Part shown: positions 7,482 to 16,017 of the stretch, piece by piece
Position numbering within the stretch: position 1 is the first letter of the stretch
Layout of the letters: every line of letters begins with the position of its first letter
Assembly: GCA_024225635.1 (NCBI GenBank)
Contig: JAAEMK010001124.1
Coordinates: 21,147 to 85,146 of the forward strand
DNA from: Desulfobacteraceae bacterium
GTDB lineage: Bacteria; Desulfobacterota; Desulfobacteria; Desulfobacterales; Desulfobacteraceae
Direction: 5' to 3'
Length of the DNA: 64,000 nucleotides
Made by a program: the position numbers and the translations under genes
Notes under the pieces: model-generated
What the model was told of the DNA's origin: nothing
Seen by the model: only the letters and a program-made list of their open reading frames with translations
Databases searched by the model: none

Positions 7482-8758
7482 CAAAATATACGACACAGAT
7501 GGACGCGGCAAGAAAAGGAATCATCACCCCCCAGATGAAGGATGTGCTGGCTTCAGAGTCGCTCTCAGAGACCGAGCTGCTGCAAAGACTTGCCTCGGGC
7601 GAGATTGCCATTCCGGCCAACAAGAATCACACTGAACTTCGCGGCATCGGCATCGGAACCGGGCTTACAACCAAGGTCAACGTCAATCTCGGGGTATCGG
7701 AGGATAAATGCTGTTTCGAGTCTGAAATGAGAAAAGCCGAACTTGCCATCAAACACAATGCCCACTCCATCATGGATCTCTCCATTGTCGGAGATACCCG
7801 GGCCTTCAGGCAGCGGCTCATAAATGCCATGCCTGTGATGGTGGGTACGGTTCCCATCTACGACACCGTGACCCGCACGGGAAAGAAGGCTGCTGACATC
7901 ACCCTTGACGAATGGTTTGAAACCGTTGAGATCCACGCCCAGGACGGCATCGATTTTCTGACCATCCACGCAGGGCTGAACCAGAAGGTGGTAAAGAGCA
8001 TCCGGACCAACCCCAGGCTCACCGGCGTGATCTCCAGGGGCGGCTCCATCCTCGTGGAGTGGATGGTGAAGAACGAAAAGGAAAACCCGTTTTACGAGCA
8101 TTTCGACCGCCTCCTTGACATCTGTGAAAAATACGATGTTTGCCTGAGCCTTGGGGACGGGCTGCGTCCCGGCTGCCTCAAGGATGCCACGGACGCACCC
8201 CAGATCGAAGAGCTCATAACACTGGGGGAACTCACCAAGCGGGCCTGGGCAAGGAATGTCCAGGTGATGATCGAGGGACCGGGCCATATCCCCCTGAACG
8301 AGGTGGAGATGAACATCAAGATGCAGAAGAAGCTGTGCCACAACGCACCCTTTTATGTGCTCGGCCCCCTGGTAACCGACATCGCCCCGGGATACGACCA
8401 CATCACGGCCGCCATCGGAGGCGCCCTGGCCGCCATGCACGGCGCCGACTTTCTCTGCTACGTGACACCTGCCGAGCACCTTCGCCTTCCGGAGCTTGAC
8501 GATGTCAAGGAGGGGGTGATTGCAACAAGGATCGCCGCCCATGCGGCCGACATTGCACAGGGAATCCCCAATGCCATCAATCCTGATCACCAAATGGGCC
8601 AATTTCGCATGGACCTTGACTGGGAGGGGCAGTTCAGCGTTGCCATGGATCCTGAAAAGGCCCGGGCCTACCGGGAATCCTCCCAACCCAGAGAGAAGGA
8701 AGCCTGCTCCATGTGCGGAGATTTCTGCGCAGTAAAACGAACCAAGGATCTCTTCTAA
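7478..8758 (+). CDS. thiC: Phosphomethylpyrimidine synthase ThiC
   Basis: ThiC is the radical SAM enzyme that rearranges aminoimidazole ribotide into HMP phosphate. The 426-residue product is the short form found in many anaerobes and archaea, lacking the N-terminal extension of the E. coli enzyme. The C-terminal cluster motif reads CSMCGDFC, that is Cys-x2-Cys-x3-Cys, one residue tighter than the CSMCGPKFC form. Conserved PGHIPLNEVE and GPLVTDIAPGYDHI are present. It is the last gene of the plus-strand thiamine operon. Confidence 0.97.
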   Translation: MTKYTTQMDAARKGIITPQMKDVLASESLSETELLQRLASGEIAIPANKNHTELRGIGIGTGLTTKVNVNLGVSEDKCCFESEMRKAELAIKHNAHSIMDLSIVGDTRAFRQRLINAMPVMVGTVPIYDTVTRTGKKAADITLDEWFETVEIHAQDGIDFLTIHAGLNQKVVKSIRTNPRLTGVISRGGSILVEWMVKNEKENPFYEHFDRLLDICEKYDVCLSLGDGLRPGCLKDATDAPQIEELITLGELTKRAWARNVQVMIEGPGHIPLNEVEMNIKMQKKLCHNAPFYVLGPLVTDIAPGYDHITAAIGGALAAMHGADFLCYVTPAEHLRLPELDDVKEGVIATRIAAHAADIAQGIPNAINPDHQMGQFRMDLDWEGQFSVAMDPEKARAYRESSQPREKEACSMCGDFCAVKRTKDLF

Positions 8759-8771
8759 CAAACGAACAAAC

Positions 8772-8957
8772 GGGGTCAGGCTTAGCTTATTGCAGCTTTA
8801 CGACAGCCGGGGTCGGGCTTAGCTTATTTCAACAATCCCGATCAAACGAGCAAAAATACCAATAAGCTAAGCCTGACCCCATCGAAGCGAGCGAAGCAAA
8901 CTTACCCCACGACGACCCCATCGAAGCGAAAAACAGCAATAAGCTAACCCTGTCCCC
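8772..8957. repeat. REPIN-like inverted repeats between the two thiamine clusters
   Basis: Four arms are seen. GGGGTCAGGCTTAGCTTATT(G) starts at 8772 and GGGGTCGGGCTTAGCTTATT(T) at 8809. The reverse complement CAATAAGCTAAGCCTGACCC(C) is at 8860-8880, and a degenerate copy CAATAAGCTAACCCTGTCCC(C) at 8937-8957. The last arm overlaps the 3' end of thiD. The elements fill the space between two converging operons and could fold as hairpins in both transcripts. Confidence 0.88.
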
Positions 8958-9759
8958 TGGGTGCATGACCCCAAAGGACCGGGCCGTGGCCGTTACCGAG
9001 CTTATATTCGGCTCCGGCGATAAGAGCCTGGGTGAGAAACAGCTTGGCCTGCTTGACAGCCGATGCGATGCCGTGGCCCTTGGCAATGTTTGCCGCAATG
9101 GCAGACGACAGGGTGCAGCCGGTGCCGTGGGAGTTGGGGGTATCGACCCGTTCACCGTCAAAGGTCACGGTGAGATCGCTCTCTCCGAGATAGAGCAGGT
9201 CCATGCATTGGTTTCCGTTCAGGTGGCCCCCCTTTAAGAGGACGGTACTGCACCCGAGTTCGGCAAGATCCCGGCAGGCCTGTGGCATATCGTCCACGGT
9301 GGTGATCTCCCTTCCCAGAAGCACCGACGCCTCGGGAAGGTTCGGGGTGATGATCCGGGCAAGGGGAAGGAGCTTTTCCTTTAACGCGGCAATGGCATCG
9401 TCCTGGAGGAGCTTATCCCCGCTCTTTGCGATCATGACGGGATCAAGGACCACGTGCCGGCACTTGTGGTGATCAAGGCGGTCCGCAACAGTTTCGATCA
9501 CCTCGGGAGAGTGGAGCATGCCGATCTTGACGGCATCGGTTCCGATGTCCTCGAGCACGGCATCCATCTGTGTTGCAATGAATTCCGGGGGTACCGGATG
9601 AATGCCTGTTACGGCAACGGTGTTCTGGGCTGTCAAGGCCGTGATTACCGACATGCCGAAGCATCCCAGGGCGGAAAAAGTCTTGAGATCCGCCTGAATT
9701 CCGGCGCCGCCGCCGCTGTCAGAACCCGCAATGGTCAATGCCCGATAGTATGTTTTCAT
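8944..9759 (-). CDS. thiD: Hydroxymethylpyrimidine/phosphomethylpyrimidine kinase ThiD
   Basis: ThiD phosphorylates HMP and HMP phosphate to the pyrophosphate. The 271-residue ribokinase fold shows the N-terminal GSDSGGGAGIQADLKT, the metal/phosphate motif DPVMIAKSG and the anion-hole motif NSHGTGCTLSSAIAA with the catalytic Asp region. It overlaps the upstream thiE by 4 bp. The stop codon and the last few codons lie inside a degenerate REP arm (8937-8957), so the final residues may have been changed by insertion of the repeat. Confidence 0.95.
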   Translation of the reverse strand: MKTYYRALTIAGSDSGGGAGIQADLKTFSALGCFGMSVITALTAQNTVAVTGIHPVPPEFIATQMDAVLEDIGTDAVKIGMLHSPEVIETVADRLDHHKCRHVVLDPVMIAKSGDKLLQDDAIAALKEKLLPLARIITPNLPEASVLLGREITTVDDMPQACRDLAELGCSTVLLKGGHLNGNQCMDLLYLGESDLTVTFDGERVDTPNSHGTGCTLSSAIAANIAKGHGIASAVKQAKLFLTQALIAGAEYKLGNGHGPVLWGHAPRGQG

Positions 9760-10394
9760 TCCCTGCTCTCCTTTTTAATAAGAGGATTTACTGTTTCACA
9801 AAGTTTTCTGGCAGCCCCGTACGGGTCGTCCGTCCCGCAGATGGCGGATACCACGGCAACGGAATCCGCGCCCGCCCGGATCACGTCCCCGGCATTGGCC
9901 GCATCGAGGCCGCCGATGGCAACCAGGGGATGACGGGAAAACCCGTGTATCCTGGAAAGCCCTTCAAGGCCCCACACCGTTTTCGTATCTGTTTTGGTGG
10001 CGGTGGGAAACACCGGGCTCACCCCGAGGTAGTCCACGTCCAGTTCCTGGGCCGCTTCAACGTCTTCCCAGCTTTCCACCGAGAGACCAATGATCTTATC
10101 CGGGCCCAGAAGCTTTCGCGCCAGCACGGCCGGCATGTCGTCCTGGCCGATGTGGACACCTTCCGCCCCGCAGGCAAGGGCCACGTCGATACGGTCGTTG
10201 ATAATCAACGGCACACCGGACCCTGCCATGGAAGCCTTGACCCGTATGGCTGTTTCAACGAACTCCCGGGTGGCGCTGTTCTTTTCCCGGAGCTGGACAC
10301 AGGAGACGCCCGCGCGAAGGGCCTCGATAACGGTCAGCTCAATGGTTTTCTCCCGGCAGAGGCCGGGATCCGTTACAAGATAAATGCCTTTCAT
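9756..10394 (-). CDS. thiE: Thiamine-phosphate synthase ThiE, copy 2
   Basis: A second ThiE of 212 residues begins MKGIYLVTDPGLC, the more classical N-terminus. It carries CVQLREKN, PLIINDRIDVAL, GVHIGQDDMP, the phosphate loop GVSPVFPTATK and VAIGGLDAAN. It differs strongly from the plus-strand copy and belongs to the salvage/uptake cluster between thiM and thiD, an arrangement seen in thiM-thiE-thiD salvage operons. Both copies look intact, so the redundancy is probably functional. Confidence 0.94.
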   Translation of the reverse strand: MKGIYLVTDPGLCREKTIELTVIEALRAGVSCVQLREKNSATREFVETAIRVKASMAGSGVPLIINDRIDVALACGAEGVHIGQDDMPAVLARKLLGPDKIIGLSVESWEDVEAAQELDVDYLGVSPVFPTATKTDTKTVWGLEGLSRIHGFSRHPLVAIGGLDAANAGDVIRAGADSVAVVSAICGTDDPYGAARKLCETVNPLIKKESRE

Positions 10395-10401
10395 CTATGG
10401 C

Positions 10402-11199
10402 TTACTCCCTGAAATAGCGGTCAATGTCATCCCGGGTCAGGCAATACAGGGCATCGATAAACCCGGACTGAAGGCTTGCTGGCCCCCTGGCCGTTTCAGC
10501 TGCGATTTCGCCGGCAATGCCCATGACCGCCATGGCGTGGGCAACGGCCTCGGCATACCGGGAGTTCACGGCGGCAAAGGCGCCGCACAGGGCCGAGGCA
10601 GTGCATCCGAGCCCCGTAACCCTTGGCATCATGGGATGCCCATTCTTTATGGCAATAAACCCTGTTTTGTCAACAACATAATCGGTTTCGCCGGTGATGC
10701 AGACCACGCTGTCGGCGGTCCGGTTCAAGCTTCGGGCCGAATCAAGGGCAAGGCTTGACTCGCTGGTGCTGTCAACCCCCTTGGTGGCCACCCCGTCCTG
10801 GCAAAGGGCCATGATCTCCGACCCGTTGCCCCGGATGATTTCAGGGGAAAACTCACCAATGAAGGTGGTTGCCGTTACGGTTCTGTAATGGGTTGCGCCC
10901 GCCCCCACGGGATCGATGATGATGGGAATATCGCAGGCATTGGCCTTGCGCGCGGCCAGGTTCATGGATGAAATCCAGTCGTCGCTCAGGGTGCCGATGT
11001 TGATCACCAGGGCCGAGGAGATGGCCGCCATCTCCTCCACTTCCGCCCCGGCATGGGCCATCACCGGGGAGGCGCCAAGGGCCAGAAGGGCGTTGGCCGT
11101 GGTATTCATGACAACAAAATTGGTAATGTTGTGCACAAGGGGCGCCTGTTCGCGGATGGCTTTGACGTCCTCCCATATGGTTTCAGGGGTGATATTCAT
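10402..11199 (-). CDS. thiM: Hydroxyethylthiazole kinase ThiM
   Basis: ThiM phosphorylates salvaged thiazole alcohol. The 265-residue product starts MNITPETIWEDV and carries PLVHNITNFVVMNTTAN, IDPVGAGATHYR, the nucleotide loop GNGSEIMAL and the catalytic Cys segment TGLGCTASALCGAF. The ATG at 11199 has AGGAGACG directly upstream; a longer in-frame start at 11244 would overlap the transporter gene and is less likely. It is part of the riboswitch-controlled minus-strand cluster. Confidence 0.95.
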   Translation of the reverse strand: MNITPETIWEDVKAIREQAPLVHNITNFVVMNTTANALLALGASPVMAHAGAEVEEMAAISSALVINIGTLSDDWISSMNLAARKANACDIPIIIDPVGAGATHYRTVTATTFIGEFSPEIIRGNGSEIMALCQDGVATKGVDSTSESSLALDSARSLNRTADSVVCITGETDYVVDKTGFIAIKNGHPMMPRVTGLGCTASALCGAFAAVNSRYAEAVAHAMAVMGIAGEIAAETARGPASLQSGFIDALYCLTRDDIDRYFRE

Positions 11200-11209
11200 A
11201 ATCGTCTCC

Positions 11210-12157
11210 TTATTTTTCCCAGGTATGGATGATGGTCTTGACATCCACCGGTTTTTCTATGAGCTTGTGGGCCAGGGCGAAATCGGCAAACTTCTGCCAT
11301 TTTGCCCCATCCGTCACCCGTGTTTTTGCATAATAGGGACGGGTCAGTTCAAAGGCCTGGGTCTCGGTGGCCGCATCCGCCTCAGGCACCTGGGCAAGGT
11401 AGATTTTAAGGGCCTCGGCAGGTTTTTTCGTTGTGTAGTCCATGGCCTGCTCGATGGCCCGTACAAAGCCGTGAACCGCTTCGGGCTTGTCCGCCAGCAC
11501 CTTTTTGCCGCACACGAAGATCAGCTCCTCGTAATCGGGGATGCCGTGGCGCTCAAGCTCAAAATAGCCCGACTTGTATCCGTGCTGGGCCATCTCCACG
11601 GTCTCGTAGGTCTTGAACGGCCCCATCACCGCATCCACCTTACCGGCGGCAAGGGCGGGAAGAATGGTAAAGCCCACGTTCACCGGGGTGTACGCCTTCA
11701 CATTATTAATGGAGGCAAATGCGGCGAGAAGTAAATCCATGAGCCCGGGCACGGTATAACCGATGGTCTTGCCCTCGAGGTCGGACGGAGAGGAAATGCC
11801 CTTTCCCTCAAGGAACATCAATGTGGTCAGGGGATGGTCCACCAGGTGCCCCACGACCTTGAGATCAAGGCCCTGGGATGCGGCGATGATGGTCTGGGGC
11901 TCGTAGGAGACGGCCAGGTCCACGGTGCCCGCAGCGGCAAGCTTGAGTCCGTCCGAGGTCTCGGAGGGGCTCATGATATTGACATCAACACCGTTTTTTT
12001 CAAAATAGCCGTTTGCCTTTGCGACATAGACGGGAAGATGGTCGATGTTGGGAAACCAGTCGAGCATAAGATCAATCTTCTGCTTCGGGGCCGCCTGGAG
12101 CCCGGAGGCGAAAGCAAGGACCGCCAGAACAGCGGTAACAAACAAGGTCTTTTTCAT
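11210..12157 (-). CDS. thiY: Thiamine-precursor ABC transporter, substrate-binding protein (ThiY-like)
   Basis: This 315-residue secreted protein has an N-terminal signal (MKKTLFVTAVLAVLAFASGLQA). The mature start IDLMLDWFPNIDHLPVYVAKANGYFEKNGVDV is the NMT1/THI5-like fold that binds hydroxymethylpyrimidine-type ligands. It sits between thiX and thiM under a TPP riboswitch, which supports uptake of a thiamine pyrimidine precursor such as formylaminopyrimidine or HMP. The exact ligand cannot be read from the sequence. Confidence 0.88.
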   Translation of the reverse strand: MKKTLFVTAVLAVLAFASGLQAAPKQKIDLMLDWFPNIDHLPVYVAKANGYFEKNGVDVNIMSPSETSDGLKLAAAGTVDLAVSYEPQTIIAASQGLDLKVVGHLVDHPLTTLMFLEGKGISSPSDLEGKTIGYTVPGLMDLLLAAFASINNVKAYTPVNVGFTILPALAAGKVDAVMGPFKTYETVEMAQHGYKSGYFELERHGIPDYEELIFVCGKKVLADKPEAVHGFVRAIEQAMDYTTKKPAEALKIYLAQVPEADAATETQAFELTRPYYAKTRVTDGAKWQKFADFALAHKLIEKPVDVKTIIHTWEK

Positions 12158-12193
12158 TTAAACTCCTTTTTTCTATAACGGTGCTAAAGGCAC

Positions 12194-12946
12194 CTACATG
12201 GGATTATTCTTCCAGGTCACCACCCGCTTCTCAAGCCCTCCAACGAAACTCCACAGGAGGAGCCCCATAACGGAAAGCCAGAGGATGGCGGCAAACACGA
12301 GATCCACTTTAAGCCGTGCATTGGACTGGATCATAAGATAGCCCAGCCCCTGCTGTGCGCCCACCCACTCTCCGATCACCGCCCCGATGGTTGCAACGGT
12401 CACCCCCACCTTGAGGCCCGCAAAAAAATGGGGCAGGGCCCAGGGCCAGTAGAGCAACAGCATGGTTTTCCGATACCCGCCGCCCATGAGGCGAAACAGG
12501 GTCCTGTAATCCCGGTTGCAGCTTTTGAACCCTTCCAGCAGGCTCACCAGGATGGGAAAAAAGATGATCACCCCGGCCATGAGCACCTTGCTTGCAATAC
12601 CATACCCGAGCCAGACCACCAGCAGGGGGGCCAGGGCAAACACCGGGACCGCCTGGGACGCCACAAGAAACGGGGCAAGGGCCCTCTCCAGGGATGGCAT
12701 GGCGAACATTGCCATGGCCAGGGGAACGGCGGCCGCCAGGGCAAGGGAGATGCCCAGCAGGATCTCAAGAAAAGTAACGGCGGCATGGGGGGCGATCAGG
12801 GGTGCTTTCATAACCGCAGTGACGGCAATGACGGAGGGAGGGGGCAGGATAAAGCCGGGCACCCCGAACAAACGGCAGCCCCCCTCCCACAGGCCGAGGA
12901 TGCCAACCCCTAAAGCCAAAGCGACAAGGTTAGAACGAAGCATCAC
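12194..12946 (-). CDS. thiX: Thiamine-precursor ABC transporter, permease (ThiX-like)
   Basis: The 250-residue inner-membrane protein has about six hydrophobic segments and the BPD-type permease loop, with IGAVIGEWVGAQQGLGYLM as the EAA-like coupling stretch that contacts the ATPase. It overlaps thiZ by 17 bp and is 36 bp upstream of the binding-protein gene. Together with thiZ and thiY it forms a complete SsuABC/ThiXYZ-type importer. Confidence 0.9.
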   Translation of the reverse strand: MMLRSNLVALALGVGILGLWEGGCRLFGVPGFILPPPSVIAVTAVMKAPLIAPHAAVTFLEILLGISLALAAAVPLAMAMFAMPSLERALAPFLVASQAVPVFALAPLLVVWLGYGIASKVLMAGVIIFFPILVSLLEGFKSCNRDYRTLFRLMGGGYRKTMLLLYWPWALPHFFAGLKVGVTVATIGAVIGEWVGAQQGLGYLMIQSNARLKVDLVFAAILWLSVMGLLLWSFVGGLEKRVVTWKNNPM

Positions 12947-13676
12947 GGTCCTCCCCTGTCAGCCGTCCCAGGACATGGGACTTGAGGGCCAGAAGCTCCG
13001 GGTCATCGAACCGCCTGGGCTTTGGAATCTTGAGGACAAACCGCTCCCGGACCGCCATGGGCCGTGGCGTCAAAAGCACGAGGTCGTCTGCCAGAAGCAG
13101 CGCCTCCTCGATATCATGTGTGATCATCACCAGGGTCTTGTCAAATTCGGTCTGGAGCAGGAGAAGCAAAGCTTGAAGGGTTTGCCGTGTGATGGCGTCC
13201 AGGGCTGACAGGGGCTCGTCCAGGAGCACCAGGTCCCGCTCAAACATCAGGGTCCTGACCAGGGCGCACCGCTGTCCCATGCCGCCGGACACCTCATGGG
13301 GCATGTGGCTCTCATATCCCTTGAGCCCGAGGCGCTCAAACAGGCCCATGGCCCGGTTTCGAGCTTCTTTCACATCACCGTTGACCGCTTTCACGGGCAA
13401 AAGGGCATTGTCCATCAGCGAAAACCAGGGAAGCAGCAGGTCCTTCTGCTGCATATACGCAGCCACCGCTCCCAGATGGGGCATCGCCCCGCCCCGCCAG
13501 GCAAGGGCGCCGGTATCCGCCGGAACCACCCCGGTGAGAAGATCGAACAGGGTGCTCTTGCCGCAGCCCGATGGCCCCAGCAGGACGGTGAACCCGTTCT
13601 CCGGCACGGAAAGGCTGAAATCGGAAAAAATCGTCTGAAGGCCGAATTGTTTTGTCACCCCTGAAACTTGAAGCAT
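12930..13676 (-). CDS. thiZ: Thiamine-precursor ABC transporter, ATP-binding protein (ThiZ-like)
   Basis: This 248-residue ATPase has Walker A GPSGCGKST (about residues 35-43), the Q-loop in AYMQQKDLLLPW, signature VSGGMGQR, Walker B LVLLDEPLSALD and the switch His in MITHD. GGGAAGG precedes the ATG. It is the first gene after the minus-strand TPP riboswitch, which supports the thiamine assignment over the otherwise similar sulfonate and nitrate importers. Confidence 0.92.
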   Translation of the reverse strand: MLQVSGVTKQFGLQTIFSDFSLSVPENGFTVLLGPSGCGKSTLFDLLTGVVPADTGALAWRGGAMPHLGAVAAYMQQKDLLLPWFSLMDNALLPVKAVNGDVKEARNRAMGLFERLGLKGYESHMPHEVSGGMGQRCALVRTLMFERDLVLLDEPLSALDAITRQTLQALLLLLQTEFDKTLVMITHDIEEALLLADDLVLLTPRPMAVRERFVLKIPKPRRFDDPELLALKSHVLGRLTGEDRDASF

Positions 13677-13764
13677 ACATCCTTCCCCGGTTATATTTCA
13701 CACAACGTTCAGGTTGCCGGTTCCAGAGAATGCACGCAAGATAAGGAGGAGAACTATCATCTTT

Positions 13765-13857
13765 CAGGCTTCCCTGCGCCAGCATTACCTGGATCAGGTT
13801 CCAGGGGTCGAAACTTCCAAGTTTCCTCTCAGCCGATCACCATCGGCTCCCCCAGTC
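13765..13857 (-). promoter_or_regulatory. TPP riboswitch of the thiZXYMED cluster
   Basis: Read on the minus strand the sequence gives GGGGGAGCCGATGG, CGGCTGAGAGGAAAC, CGACCCCTGGAACCTGATCC, then AGGTAATGCTGGCGCAGGGA. These are all the TPP aptamer cores. It ends about 90 bp upstream of the thiZ start. A C/T-rich stretch lies between it and the GGGGAAGG ribosome site, which could serve to hide that site, but no clear expression platform was worked out. Confidence 0.95.
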
Positions 13858-13885
13858 CGTCACGTTGAACTTTTTAACGTGGGGG

Positions 13886-13915
13886 AAACTACCATGGCCG
13901 GAAGCGGTTTGTCAA
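13886..13915 (-). promoter_or_regulatory. Possible promoter of the thiZ cluster
   Basis: On the minus strand TTGACA (13915-13910) is followed after 18 bp by TAGTTT (13891-13886), about 30 bp before the riboswitch. The -35 is perfect and the -10 weak. The 200 bp beyond it, up to the divergent gene at 14063, hold nothing else recognised. Confidence 0.4.
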
Positions 13916-14062
13916 CACAACTTGAGCCTGCCGGAGCATGGCATTTATCATTCTTTCCTTGACTTGAAACGCATATCAATGCACACTTGGAAAATCGAAC
14001 AACATCAGCTTTACCTGGAATTCCACTAAAATTCAGCAGTTTTTTTTCAAAGGGGTTTCTCC

Positions 14063-15655
14063 ATGGAACAACCTGCGACGATCCCGGAATTGGAGAGACG
14101 GGTAGAAGAGCTTGCCGCCATCAACCAGCTGACCGGCGAACTGACCGTCAATCTTTCTAAAGACAGCTTCATGGATTCGGTCTACCGGAAGGTGCGATCT
14201 ATTCTCAAGCCGGATCTCACCCTGGTTTACAGGATTAATAACAACCGCCTCCTTCTCCAGGGCGATCCGTCAAAGCACAATACCGTCCACCATGACTCCC
14301 GGAAGCAACTCATGGTGGGAGAATGCCTCTGCGGGCTTGTGGCCAAGACAGGCGAAGCGATATTTTGCCGTGAGATATGCAAGGACCCGAGATGCACCCG
14401 AACCGAATGCATGGATGCGGGACTCTGCTCCTTTGCCGCCCTGCCCCTGGTCTTTGACAACACCCTTTCCGGGGTGCTGGGGATTGCCGCAACCGAAAAG
14501 CGCTCCTTTGAAGAGCAGAAGGATTTCCTTGAGATTGTCAGCGGAAATATCGCAATGGCAATCGACATCGCAAGGCTCTACGAAAAACTAAGCCAGAGCA
14601 ACCGCAAGCTGACGGCGGAGCTGTCAAAGCGCAGAAAAACGGAAACAGCCCTGCGCAAGAGCAGGCAACACCTGGCCAAGGCCCAGGAGATCGCCCATTT
14701 CGGTACCTGGAGACTGGACCTTGCAACCCGGGAAGTTGTGGGATCAAAGGAGTTGTTCAACATCTTCGGCCTTCCCGGAGAAAAGGGGTGCCTTGACAAC
14801 TTTTCCAGCCTGGTCCATCCGGAAGACAGGGAACGGGACCGCTACCACATCAAACGGGGGATGAAAACCGGTGAACCCTGGGATATCGAGTACCGGATCA
14901 ACACCGGGGACGGAAGACTCAAACATATCCACGGCAAGGGGGAAGCGGTCCGTGACAAAACCGGAAAAATCGTGGAACTGGTGGGAACCGTCCAGGATAT
15001 CACCCCGCGAAAAAAGGCGGAATTCCTCCTTAAAGAGCGGGAACAGGTCTACCGCTCCATGTTTGAAAACAACACCTCCGTCATGCTCCTCATCAATCCG
15101 GTCACGGGCGCCATCATCGACGCCAACCCCTCGGCCTGCGCCTTTTACGGCCATGCAAAGGACCGGCTGACAAAAATGAACATCACGGACATCAACACCC
15201 TCTCCCCGGAGGAGATCCATGCCGAGATGGAAAACAGCGGATCGGAAAAGAGAAATTATTTCAACTTCCGCCACCGGGCGGCAGACGGCATAATCCGGGA
15301 TGTCGAGGTTTACAGCGGGCCAATATCGGTAAGCGGAAAACCCCTGTTGTGCTCCATCATTCACGATATTTCCCACCGCAAACAGGTGGAAAAGGAGCGG
15401 GAACAATTGATCGGGGAACTCCGGAATAGCGTACAGGAGATCAAGACACTAAGGGGATTTCTGCCAATCTGCTCCTCCTGCATGAAGATCCGGGACGACC
15501 AGGGATACTGGAACAGAATCGAATCCTATATTGAAAGACACTCGCAAGCACTCTTCAGCCACAGCATCTGTCCCGCCTGCATGGACAAGCTTTACGGAGA
15601 AGAGGAGTGGTACATCAAAATGAAGGAACGAAAAAAGAATAACCCAGACACTTAG
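14063..15655 (+). CDS. GAF/PAS sensory protein with Cys-rich C-terminal tail, no kinase domain
   Basis: The 530-residue soluble protein has a GAF domain at about residues 15-170, a coiled linker, a PAS domain at about 200-315 with the PAC end EYRINTGDGRLKHIHGKGEAVRD, and a second PAS at about 330-450. The tail reads LPICSSCMKIRDDQGYWN, then a short helix, HSICPACMDKLYGEE. This Cys-x2-Cys plus CPxC tail is common at the end of signalling proteins in Desulfobacterota, usually after PAS domains, and may bind a metal. The GAF domain also has several Cys (CLCGLVAKTGEAIFCREIC). There is no histidine kinase, GGDEF or HTH output, so signal output is unknown. Confidence 0.8.
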   Translation: MEQPATIPELERRVEELAAINQLTGELTVNLSKDSFMDSVYRKVRSILKPDLTLVYRINNNRLLLQGDPSKHNTVHHDSRKQLMVGECLCGLVAKTGEAIFCREICKDPRCTRTECMDAGLCSFAALPLVFDNTLSGVLGIAATEKRSFEEQKDFLEIVSGNIAMAIDIARLYEKLSQSNRKLTAELSKRRKTETALRKSRQHLAKAQEIAHFGTWRLDLATREVVGSKELFNIFGLPGEKGCLDNFSSLVHPEDRERDRYHIKRGMKTGEPWDIEYRINTGDGRLKHIHGKGEAVRDKTGKIVELVGTVQDITPRKKAEFLLKEREQVYRSMFENNTSVMLLINPVTGAIIDANPSACAFYGHAKDRLTKMNITDINTLSPEEIHAEMENSGSEKRNYFNFRHRAADGIIRDVEVYSGPISVSGKPLLCSIIHDISHRKQVEKEREQLIGELRNSVQEIKTLRGFLPICSSCMKIRDDQGYWNRIESYIERHSQALFSHSICPACMDKLYGEEEWYIKMKERKKNNPDT

Positions 15656-15668
15656 CAAAGGGGCTATC

Positions 15669-15998
15669 ATGGCAATTTCGGTTATCATCAGACGAACGGT
15701 GACCAACAAGGAAAAAGCGGCGCAACTGGCCCCCCTGATCGTCCGGCTAAGATCCAGGGCAACGGCTCAACCAGGGTATATCACCGGTCAGACCTATGGA
15801 TGTATCGACTGTGAAGGAGAATACCTGGTCATCAGCACCTGGCACACCCTGGCCGACTGGAACAACTGGCTCAACAGCGACGAACGCCGGGAAATCCAGG
15901 ACCGGATAGACCTCCTTCTGGACACGGAAACCGAGTACAGGCTCTACGAACCCCTTGTCGGAGGCATCATTCCCCGGTTCCAGGAAGGAACCCAATAG
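15669..15998 (+). CDS. Antibiotic biosynthesis monooxygenase (ABM) domain protein
   Basis: This 109-residue protein is one dimeric alpha+beta barrel domain of the ABM/YgiN kind: VIIRRTVTNKEKAAQLAPLI, QPGYITGQTYG, and the conserved TWHTLADWNNWLNSDERREI. Some members act on quinols without cofactor; many have no known role. It starts 13 bp after the sensory gene on the same strand and is probably co-transcribed. A possible link to quinone or redox sensing is only inferred from this pairing. Confidence 0.75.
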   Translation: MAISVIIRRTVTNKEKAAQLAPLIVRLRSRATAQPGYITGQTYGCIDCEGEYLVISTWHTLADWNNWLNSDERREIQDRIDLLLDTETEYRLYEPLVGGIIPRFQEGTQ

Positions 15999-16017
15999 CC
16001 TCTGGCCTCAAACAGCT

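Noticed and set aside
7565-8761. Long open frame of about 400 codons antisense to thiC
   Set aside because: It is a shadow of a GC-rich gene with strong third-position bias; its product has no recognisable motif and ThiC is certain.
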